From an uncultured Pelagibacteraceae bacterium (GTDB lineage: Bacteria > Pseudomonadota > Alphaproteobacteria > Pelagibacterales > AG-422-B15), in NCBI GenBank assembly GCA_902590345.1, contig CACIWK010000001.1, positions 104,341 to 142,009 of the forward strand: a stretch of DNA of 37,669 nucleotides, read 5' to 3'. Position numbers and translations under genes: made by a program. Positions within the stretch are counted from its first letter, which is position 1. The number at the start of each line of letters is the position of its first letter. The notes under the pieces were generated by a model. The model searched no databases and was not told where the DNA came from. It was given only the letters and a program-made list of their open reading frames with translations. Positions 31,286 to 37,669 of the stretch are shown piece after piece.

Positions 31286-32533
31286 ATGACTGCCGAAATC
31301 AGAACCTCCGATGGTGAGCTTTTATCCATAAAGTTAAAAAAAGTTGAAAGACGTCGCAGAACAACAGCTTTTTTACTGGCAGCTCCGTTATTGTTTTTCA
31401 TTGTTTTTACTTATGTAATCCCAATTTTTCAAATGCTTGGAAGGAGTATCGATAATGTTCAGATGAATGAATTTTTGTCTGAAACCCACGAAGTTATGCA
31501 AGCATGGGATGGCAGTGAAATGCCTGGCGAGGATGTAACCTCAACATTTTATTATGAATTGAAGACTGCTGTTGAAAATAAATACCACGGAAAGATTGCA
31601 ACGCGTTTAAATTATGAAAAAGGCGGCTTTACAAGTCTGATTAAAAAGACGTCACGTAAACTTAAAAACTTTGATGAAAATGCTAACTTTCTAGACCAAT
31701 TCATTGATGTGCATAAAAAATGGGGTGACATTGAATATTGGCAAGCATTAAAGAGAGGAACTGACGCTTATCATTTTCGAAAATATTTAACTACATTTGA
31801 TTATGAACAAAAGTTTGATGGCTCAATTGAAAGGATTCCTGAAAAGCTTAGAATTAATGTAACCCTGTGGCTGCGAACAATATTTGTTGCCGTTGGAGTA
31901 ACTTTCTGCTGCTTTATTTTAGCTTACCCGATTTCACACTTACTTTCAGTCTTACCGACTCGTTATTCAAATCTATTGATGATCTGTGTCCTTTTGCCCT
32001 TCTGGACATCACTGCTTGTTAGAACATCCAGTTGGATGGTTCTATTACAAAAACAAGGAGTATTAAATGATACCTTAGTGTCGCTTGGATTTGTTGCAGA
32101 TGAGTCGAGACTTGAGCTCATGTATAATATGACAGGTACATTCATAGCAATGACACAAATCCTATTGCCATTCATGGTTTTGCCTCTTTATAGTGTAATG
32201 AAAACAATTTCACCAAGTTTAATGCGCGCTGCAACGTCAATGGGCGCAACACCTTTTCACGCTTTTAGAAAAATATATTTTCCTCTGACATACGCGGGAA
32301 TTAGTGCAGGATCAATTTTAGTATTTGTTTTAGCGATTGGTTATTACATAACACCTGCATTGGTTGGTGGAGCGAAAGGAATTTTAATTAGTAATAGAAT
32401 AGCATATCACATGCAACAATCACTAGACTGGTCTCTCGCAACGGCTATGGCAACAGTTCTTTTAATAGCAGTGCTCGTGGTTTACTGGCTCTACAATAAG
32501 ATAGTTGGCATAGATAACATGAGGCTTGGATAA
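31286..32533 (+). CDS. Polyamine-type ABC transporter permease, first subunit, with long periplasmic insertion
   Basis: About 415 aa from the ATG at 31286. The frame extends upstream to 31232, but that would start inside the hairpin and lacks a ribosome site. It has one membrane span near residues 27-50, then about 140 residues of hydrophilic sequence (roughly 55-190), then the usual five spans. The EAA motif (AATSMGATPFHAFRKIYFPLT) contacts the ATPase. PotB/PotH homologues are usually 275-320 aa; the extra length comes from the insertion after the first span, which would lie in the periplasm. It forms the heteromeric channel with the next gene, whose start is 1 bp after its stop. Confidence 0.9.
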   Translation: MTAEIRTSDGELLSIKLKKVERRRRTTAFLLAAPLLFFIVFTYVIPIFQMLGRSIDNVQMNEFLSETHEVMQAWDGSEMPGEDVTSTFYYELKTAVENKYHGKIATRLNYEKGGFTSLIKKTSRKLKNFDENANFLDQFIDVHKKWGDIEYWQALKRGTDAYHFRKYLTTFDYEQKFDGSIERIPEKLRINVTLWLRTIFVAVGVTFCCFILAYPISHLLSVLPTRYSNLLMICVLLPFWTSLLVRTSSWMVLLQKQGVLNDTLVSLGFVADESRLELMYNMTGTFIAMTQILLPFMVLPLYSVMKTISPSLMRAATSMGATPFHAFRKIYFPLTYAGISAGSILVFVLAIGYYITPALVGGAKGILISNRIAYHMQQSLDWSLATAMATVLLIAVLVVYWLYNKIVGIDNMRLG

Positions 32534-32534
32534 T

Positions 32535-33398
32535 ATGGCATTACCAAAATATACAGAAATGAGATACAGAGTTTGGCACTATTCTTATTTAGTAATTTGT
32601 ACTGCAGTTTTCGTATTTTTGATTGCGCCTCTTTTTGTGATCATACCCCTATCATTCAATGCTGAGCAATATATTCACTTTTCTGACGGCATGCTTGCAT
32701 TACAGCCTGAGGCATTTTCACTTAGGTGGTATGAAGACATGATTTATGGAACTAAAAATCCTTGGGGAATCGCAGCTCGAAACAGTGTTTACTATGCATT
32801 TTTCTCAACAATAGGTGCAACCGTGCTTGGAACTGTTGCAGCATTGGGCCTCAGCAGTCGTTACATGCCTTACAAACAATTAATCATGAGTGTATTAATT
32901 TCGCCGATGATTATTCCACTTATTATTTCTGGCTCAGCTATCTTTTTTTCACTTGCAAAATTAGGATTAGCTGCAACTTTTCCTGGCATCGTCATTGCAC
33001 ATATTATTTTAGGCACACCATTTGTTGTAATAACAGTTACTGCAACTTTAAGTGGATTTGATGACAGTATTACGCGTGCAGCATCAAGTCTCGGCAGTAC
33101 ACCAACTAATACTTTTTTTAAAATTACATTACCTCTAATAACACCCGGCATAATCTCTGGTGCTTTATTTGCATTTGTAACTTCTTTTGATGAAATTGTC
33201 GTAATTCTATTCGTGGCAGGAGGAGATAGAAATCTTACAACTATCCCACTTCAAATGTGGACTGGTTTGAGAGAGCAGCTCAGCCCGACGATCATGGCTG
33301 TTGCTACATGCTTAATTGTGCTTTCAACATTAATCCTGATTGTGACTGAGTTGTTGAGAAGAAGATCTGAGAGGATAAGAGGGATTTCAGCTCAGTAA
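32535..33398 (+). CDS. Polyamine-type ABC transporter permease, second subunit
   Basis: About 287 aa from the ATG at 32535; a TTG at 32526 in frame is less likely because GAGG at 32521-32524 has suitable spacing to the ATG. It has six hydrophobic segments and the EAA loop (ITRAASSLGSTPTNTFFKITLPLITPGIISG), as in PotC/PotI. It is the last gene of the transporter operon. It converges on the thiol-fold operon with a 16-bp gap and no visible terminator. Confidence 0.92.
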   Translation: MALPKYTEMRYRVWHYSYLVICTAVFVFLIAPLFVIIPLSFNAEQYIHFSDGMLALQPEAFSLRWYEDMIYGTKNPWGIAARNSVYYAFFSTIGATVLGTVAALGLSSRYMPYKQLIMSVLISPMIIPLIISGSAIFFSLAKLGLAATFPGIVIAHIILGTPFVVITVTATLSGFDDSITRAASSLGSTPTNTFFKITLPLITPGIISGALFAFVTSFDEIVVILFVAGGDRNLTTIPLQMWTGLREQLSPTIMAVATCLIVLSTLILIVTELLRRRSERIRGISAQ

Positions 33399-33414
33399 AA
33401 GTAATGACTATTCG

Positions 33415-34062
33415 TTAAATATACTGTAACTCAAGTCCATCTTTTTTTAATGTTCTTAAAAGATCATTAAATCGGTCTTGCCCAAAGAAAAACTTGTCTT
33501 TATAGACTGTTAATGGAACTCCATGATGACCTGCTTCTAATTGTTCCTTTTGGTTTAATTTTATTTCACCAATCAAGCTTTGCTCGGCATCAGTTCGTTT
33601 TTTTTCAATATCATTATGATTTAAGCCTAATTTTGATGATGACTCAGAAATTGAGTCATCAGAATTCCAATTTTTCATACCACTCCAAATCTTGCTTGAA
33701 ACTTCTACGGCAAAATCAAGTTGTCTATCTTTTTCTATTGCCTGGCAGTAATGACATAACTTAAATATACGTGGCTGGTCATCAGAAATTTTACCGGTTA
33801 GCATATTTTGTTTTATTGGATCTGGATTTGGTTTTTTAAATACCATACCGAGTTTTTTTGCCTGTAAAAAATAATCAAATCGTTTTAGAAGAAAATATGT
33901 AAATAAGTTCTTACCTTTAAAGAATTCTGGCTCTCTTATTGCTAACGGGTAGACTTGTTTAAAATTTATATCTACGCCGTACTTGTCTCTTAACAAAACG
34001 ATACGCGGTAATATTAAATAAGAGTATGGACTTCTAAAGGAAAAATATAAATCTACTTTCAT
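33415..34062 (-). CDS. DsbA-fold isomerase/oxidoreductase (HCCA isomerase / GST-kappa-like)
   Basis: 215 aa with a thioredoxin-like fold carrying a helical insertion. It opens DLYFSFRSPYSYL; the Ser of this SPYSYL motif is where glutathione thiolate is bound in kappa-class GSTs and 2-hydroxychromene-2-carboxylate isomerases. It ends HHGVPLTVYKDKFFFGQDRFNDLL, with the conserved cis-Pro (GVP) and GQDR motif of that group. A CHYCQAI stretch near residues 104-110 is an added Cys pair. It is the last gene of a four-gene minus-strand operon, overlapping the upstream GST-like gene by 4 bp. It probably acts on a glutathione adduct or an aromatic ring-cleavage product. Confidence 0.83.
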   Translation of the reverse strand: MKVDLYFSFRSPYSYLILPRIVLLRDKYGVDINFKQVYPLAIREPEFFKGKNLFTYFLLKRFDYFLQAKKLGMVFKKPNPDPIKQNMLTGKISDDQPRIFKLCHYCQAIEKDRQLDFAVEVSSKIWSGMKNWNSDDSISESSSKLGLNHNDIEKKRTDAEQSLIGEIKLNQKEQLEAGHHGVPLTVYKDKFFFGQDRFNDLLRTLKKDGLELQYI

Positions 34063-35102
34063 ATCTCAAATATTAACCTTTCACATCCAGTGTCTTCAAG
34101 AAGATCATTTACTTTTTTCTGATCATTATCGTCAAGCATTTTATATTCTTCGTTAAGCCACTTTAAACACTTTGCTTGGTAAGGAAATGATTTTTGTTTC
34201 CACAGACATCCATCAATCTCTGTTTGCCATTCTTTATCGCCATTTTCTATTGCTTTAGCATTCGATAACTGCGCATGAACATATCCCTTTCCAATTTCCG
34301 TCAGTAAATCTTTTACCGTTGACGGCAAAGTATCAATTGATCCCCATTGTTCATCATCTACCTCAATACCAGACTGATCTTCAATTAAACCAACCCAAGC
34401 TACTGTCCTTAGAGAAACTTCATGACAAATTTCTCTTGGCGTGGGATCAAAGTTTACAAGTTGAGACAGTTGACCATACATTGCAAAATCACTTGATGAG
34501 GGTCTATTACTTATTAAATAAGGTGTTGATGTGAAATGTTTCTCAAGTATACCCAATAAGCGTCTGAAACTTGCATCTATGATAGGAGCTGTATCATTGT
34601 TGGAACCAACTACCCACAGCCTATCTATCTGCCTTTTACTTATCATTCCTTTTAAGTTATCTAGCATTTCATTTGGCATCATTCCTACAGTTTGAAGAGG
34701 TAAAATTGTTCCTGCATTTTCAGCATCTTTTTGATCGTGCCATCTATAATGAAACATATATTTTGTTCCCCACTCATCAGCAAAATCTTCAATTAAATAA
34801 TTTATAAACGCAAGTGCTGGATCAGATGGAATAGTGCTTCGCTCACTAACCTCTTTATCAATCCTTCTAATTAACGGAGTCGAATCTGTTACAGCTTTTA
34901 AATTTCCATTTTCATCAGGTAAAACAAATGTTGGTAGTAATCCAGGCTTGGGCTTTTCAATACCCTCTTGATCAAGATATTTTGAAGGGTCTCCCCAAAT
35001 CATTTTATGAGGAATACGTTTATACCTAAGATATGAAAGCATCTTACGTGTATAGGGTGAGCCAACACCGCCGAGAACAACTAATGGATTTGGCAAACTC
35101 AT
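34059..35102 (-). CDS. Large glutathione-transferase-like protein
   Basis: 347 aa, longer than a usual GST (200-240). The N-terminal thioredoxin-fold part (LGGVGSPYTRKMLSYLRYKRIPHKMI, then LLPTFVLPDENGNLKAVTDSTPLIRRID) keeps the cis-Pro and the acidic-Ser glutathione-type motif. The C-terminal about 250 residues are mostly helical, with SSSDFAMYGQLSQLV resembling the N-capping box region of GSTs. AGGAG lies 4 bp before one ATG (35105) and 7 bp before the next (35102), so the second is preferred. It overlaps the kappa-like gene by 4 bp (ATGA) and follows the other GST after 10 bp. The substrate is not identifiable. Confidence 0.8.
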   Translation of the reverse strand: MSLPNPLVVLGGVGSPYTRKMLSYLRYKRIPHKMIWGDPSKYLDQEGIEKPKPGLLPTFVLPDENGNLKAVTDSTPLIRRIDKEVSERSTIPSDPALAFINYLIEDFADEWGTKYMFHYRWHDQKDAENAGTILPLQTVGMMPNEMLDNLKGMISKRQIDRLWVVGSNNDTAPIIDASFRRLLGILEKHFTSTPYLISNRPSSSDFAMYGQLSQLVNFDPTPREICHEVSLRTVAWVGLIEDQSGIEVDDEQWGSIDTLPSTVKDLLTEIGKGYVHAQLSNAKAIENGDKEWQTEIDGCLWKQKSFPYQAKCLKWLNEEYKMLDDNDQKKVNDLLEDTGCERLIFEI

Positions 35103-35112
35103 CATTATTCTC

Positions 35113-35799
35113 CTACTTCTGAATTATTTTTGAACCGGTATCGGTTAGATCTTTTGACTGTTTCATATTTCTCATCAACTCCATAATATCGATTGGTACT
35201 GCAACACCTTTTTTGCAAGCCGGTCTATCTTCCATCATCTGCATCCATCTTTTTACACCTTCAAGACCGTCGATATTCACACCTGACCATTTATATGTTC
35301 TTACCCAGCACCAATTTGCAATATCAGCTATGCTAAAATCGTCAGCTAGATACTCATTATCTCTTAAACGTGTCTCCATAACTTCAAATAAGCGTCTTCC
35401 TTCGTTTTGATAACGATCAATTGCTGGTTGTATTTTTTCTCCTGGCCAATAACGAAAGAAAACATTGGCCTGCCCCATCATCGGACCAATCCCTCCCATC
35501 TGAAACATTAACCACTGAATGACTTTTGAACGAGCAACTGTATCTGTAGGCAATAGTTTGTCTGCTTTCTCAGCTAAATAAATAAGTTGCGCACCACTTT
35601 CCATTATTGAAAGGTTGTCATTTTCAGTATCAACTATCACAGGGATGCGTCCGTTGGGATTCATGGCTAAAAATTCAGGTTTTTTTTGATCACCAGCTTG
35701 TAAATTCACAACATGAACATTGTAAGGTATTTCAAGCTCCTCAAGAGCTACTGAAATCTTATATCCATTGGGTGTAGGTGAAGTATATAATTCAATCAT
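35113..35799 (-). CDS. Glutathione transferase, nu-type (YghU/YfcG-like)
   Basis: About 228 aa from the ATG at 35799; a Met six codons earlier would lengthen an overlap and adds only MKQKKL. The start [22 protein letters not shown] has the TPNG loop typical of YghU/YfcG/Ure2-like GSTs, which use glutathione or its disulfide. [11 protein letters not shown] holds the cis-Pro, [13 protein letters not shown] the glutathione-binding E-S pair, and the C-terminal helical domain has [15 protein letters not shown] (N-capping box). It overlaps the DUF1330-like gene by about 8 bp. It probably handles peroxides or glutathione adducts. Confidence 0.87.
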   Translation of the reverse strand: MIELYTSPTPNGYKISVALEELEIPYNVHVVNLQAGDQKKPEFLAMNPNGRIPVIVDTENDNLSIMESGAQLIYLAEKADKLLPTDTVARSKVIQWLMFQMGGIGPMMGQANVFFRYWPGEKIQPAIDRYQNEGRRLFEVMETRLRDNEYLADDFSIADIANWCWVRTYKWSGVNIDGLEGVKRWMQMMEDRPACKKGVAVPIDIMELMRNMKQSKDLTDTGSKIIQK

Positions 35800-36217
35800 T
35801 AATTTCTTTTGTTTCAATGTTTAATTGGCCTGCTAATCCTGCTTCACGGTGCTGATAAGCTTCAAGATACTTTGGGTCATTAGGCATCATGTTCTCACCC
35901 ATAATTTGTCTGGAAGGCCATTTAGCAATAGCAACTACATCCCATAATTCTTCAACTTCACCAACTGCCATGCGCGTCACGTCTGTGTGTAATATAAGAT
36001 CGCCGCCAATATTTTGTAAATGGTTCTTAACAAATTCTGCATAGATTTTGTATGCTTCTCTGCCGGTCAAATTTGTTTTTCTTCCATCCTTATATTCAGC
36101 TTTATCTTTAAACTTTAATAAATTAACCATATAGATTGGCTCATTATCATTTGCAGTTCCAAAGAAACCCCTCATCTGATCCTTACTGGGATAAACCTTA
36201 TTTTTGACTTCCATCAC
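35792..36217 (-). CDS. DUF1330-like small protein
   Basis: 141 aa with the layout of a ferredoxin-fold, dimeric alpha/beta-barrel protein of DUF1330 type. An opening strand ([10 protein letters not shown]), a helix ([21 protein letters not shown]) and [15 protein letters not shown] with a closing [19 protein letters not shown] are visible. These are often small enzymes or binding proteins of unknown role. It is the first gene of the thiol-fold operon and overlaps the YghU-like gene. Two consecutive ATGs open the frame. Its pairing with three glutathione-fold genes suggests a role in the same detoxification or catabolic step. Confidence 0.78.
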   Translation of the reverse strand: MMEVKNKVYPSKDQMRGFFGTANDNEPIYMVNLLKFKDKAEYKDGRKTNLTGREAYKIYAEFVKNHLQNIGGDLILHTDVTRMAVGEVEELWDVVAIAKWPSRQIMGENMMPNDPKYLEAYQHREAGLAGQLNIETKEIND

Positions 36218-36279
36218 TAACCTTATTCTTGATTATATTAAGAATAAACATTATTTAATAATACTAAAGTGGAAAGATT

Positions 36280-36657
36280 ATGAATAAATTTTTAGTTATT
36301 TTAAATACTATTAATGGGATCTTGTTCATTACAATTGGCCTACTCTGGGTAATTTCTCCTTACGTTGCCGGGGCTAACTTTGGTATATTAGAAATTCCTG
36401 AAGGATTAGGTCGAAGCAGTCTAATTGGTGATGTAGGAAGCTATTTTTTCTGTATTGGGGTGATGATGATACTTGCAGTTTATACCTTAAGAAGTATTTG
36501 GTTTTACGCACCCGCGATGCTTTTGGGTGTTACTGCTTTATTTAGAGTGATCTCATGGTTAGCACATGATGCAACCTTTGCAACTCAATTTATTATAATT
36601 GAAATAATAGTTATTATTTTGTTGCTCGTTACATCGAAGAGAATGTCTAGTAAATAA
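36280..36657 (+). CDS. Small four-helix membrane protein, unassigned
   Basis: 125 aa, almost entirely hydrophobic, with about four membrane spans (residues about 3-25, 47-67, 72-92 and 98-118) and a basic C-terminal tail (SKRMSSK). I cannot name the family with confidence; it resembles DUF4345-type small membrane proteins in size and layout. The ATG follows GTGGAAAGATT, a usable ribosome-binding site (GGAAAG). It lies 2 bp before the next gene, so the two are co-transcribed, and is divergent from the DUF1330-like gene. Confidence 0.72.
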   Translation: MNKFLVILNTINGILFITIGLLWVISPYVAGANFGILEIPEGLGRSSLIGDVGSYFFCIGVMMILAVYTLRSIWFYAPAMLLGVTALFRVISWLAHDATFATQFIIIEIIVIILLLVTSKRMSSK

Positions 36658-36659
36658 AT

Positions 36660-37669
36660 ATGAAAAAAATTTATTTTTTTTTGATAGCTGCAATTTTAAT
36701 ATTAATCATTGCAGTTGTTGGAATAAGAACTGTTACTGTTCAAAATGTTTTGATAGATTTTGATTTTAATAGACAATGGAATAATCAAGATAAATTAGTA
36801 ACTTTTGATGGCGATTATATTATTGGTCTTGTTTGCGGATCACGAGGGCCTTTACCGGGTAAAGGAAGAGCAGAGCCCTGTATTATGATAAAAACTCCTG
36901 ATCATATGTTTGTGGTTGATACTGGGGATGGTAGCAGACAAAACCTTACAAATTGGAGTATTAATCTTGGTAACTTAGATGCAGTTTTATTAACTCACTT
37001 ACATTCAGATCATATTTCTGATTTAGCTGACTTTCACCTTTATTCATGGGTAACTCAAAATAGAGGTAAAAAACTACCAGTGTATGGGCCATTGGGTACC
37101 AATCTCGTTACCGAGGGAATAACAAAAGCTTATGAGCTAGACACAGAGTGGAGAACTCTTCATCATGGAGAAGAAGTAGCACCTTCTGACTTTGCTGGTT
37201 TTGATACAACAATAATTAATTTAAATGATCCAGTTATTTATGATGATGGTAAACTTAAGATAACAGCCTTTGAAGTTGAACATTTCCCAGTTGATCCTTC
37301 ACTAGGCTATCGTTTTGATTACAAGGGCAGGTCAATAGTAATAAGTGGTGATACCGACTACAGTGAAAACTTAGTTAAACAGTCTAAGAATGCAGACCTT
37401 CTGTTTCATGACGCTCTGTCTCAGAATATGATAGGAAGATTAGAAGAAATTTCAGAAGATACAAACCCCTTATTATCTACTGTCTTTTATGATATTCAGG
37501 ATTATCATGCTTCTCCAATTGAGGCTGCTCAAGCTGCCAATGAAGCAAATGTCAAGGAGCTAATATTCTATCATTTGACACCAGCTCCTCAAAATTTCAT
37601 TGCGAAAATAATTTTTGTGAGAGGTGTTAATGAGGTACGTCCAGACAATTGGACATTAGCGGATGATGG
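36660..37669 (+). CDS. Metallo-beta-lactamase-fold hydrolase, membrane-anchored (partial, 3' end missing)
   Basis: An open frame of 336 codons runs from the ATG at 36660 to the window edge with no stop. An N-terminal hydrophobic segment (residues about 4-22) is a signal or anchor. The metal site motif HLHSDH (about residues 114-119), a further His in VEHFP, an Asp in SGDTDYSEN and a His in FYHLTP match the RNase Z/arylsulfatase-like branch of the MBL fold. A YDIQDYHASPIEAAQAANEA stretch near the end also fits that branch. It should hydrolyse an ester or phosphodiester in the periplasm. It is 2 bp from the small membrane-protein gene. Substrate unknown; C-terminus not seen. Confidence 0.85.
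   Translation, partial: MKKIYFFLIAAILILIIAVVGIRTVTVQNVLIDFDFNRQWNNQDKLVTFDGDYIIGLVCGSRGPLPGKGRAEPCIMIKTPDHMFVVDTGDGSRQNLTNWSINLGNLDAVLLTHLHSDHISDLADFHLYSWVTQNRGKKLPVYGPLGTNLVTEGITKAYELDTEWRTLHHGEEVAPSDFAGFDTTIINLNDPVIYDDGKLKITAFEVEHFPVDPSLGYRFDYKGRSIVISGDTDYSENLVKQSKNADLLFHDALSQNMIGRLEEISEDTNPLLSTVFYDIQDYHASPIEAAQAANEANVKELIFYHLTPAPQNFIAKIIFVRGVNEVRPDNWTLADD

Overview
The window is a low-G+C (by eye mid-30s percent) stretch of a proteobacterial chromosome. The type III glutamine synthetase, a dipeptidase/unknown/DUF3726-like operon, a polyamine-type ABC transporter with a permease carrying a long periplasmic insertion, and several glutathione-transferase-fold genes suggest an AT-rich, probably marine alphaproteobacterium. 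That placement is inference; no rRNA or marker gene confirms it.

Layout. 1-2.0 kb: 5' part of a membrane-anchored cytochrome c, an aldehyde dehydrogenase and a possible small membrane protein, all on the minus strand. 2.1-3.8 kb: a two-gene ABC-2 exporter. 3.82-6.52 kb: a 2.66 kb island with two cargo genes and no integrase, bounded by perfect 39-bp direct repeats. The right repeat is the 5' half of an intact but highly atypical tRNA-Thr(GGU)-like gene (6481-6554); the left is a stranded copy of that half. 6.55-20.8 kb: a large export locus. A minus-strand operon encodes a 2358-residue surface protein (LEPR-type N-terminus, DUF4347-like domain, twelve VCBS/cadherin-like repeats), a periplasmic HlyD-like adaptor, a GAF-TM-HlyD protein and a PqqD-like/M50 protease/HlyD fusion. 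The divergent plus-strand gene encodes a TolC-family lipoprotein extended by an Ig-like domain, a coiled coil and a SPOR domain. 20.8-21.9 kb: an unrecognised protein with two helix-turn-helix segments, whose promoter shares an inverted-repeat element with the export-locus promoter region.

21.98-27.3 kb: type III glutamine synthetase, an aspartyl-hydroxylase-like dioxygenase, and an operon of M19 dipeptidase, unknown 551-residue protein and DUF3726-like protein. 27.3-33.4 kb: an aldehyde dehydrogenase divergent from a four-gene spermidine/putrescine-type transporter (ATPase, binding protein, two permeases) with a strong hairpin after the binding-protein gene. 33.4-36.2 kb: a tight minus-strand operon of DUF1330-like, two glutathione-transferase-like and one HCCA-isomerase/kappa-GST-like genes. 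36.3 kb-end: a small four-helix membrane protein and a metallo-beta-lactamase-fold hydrolase cut by the window edge.

The two most notable systems are (1) an export locus with TolC and three HlyD-type adaptors but no ABC ATPase, in which an intramembrane-type protease fused to a putative peptide-binding domain sits where the pump would be; and (2) a miniature integrase-less island targeted to a non-canonical tRNA-like gene.
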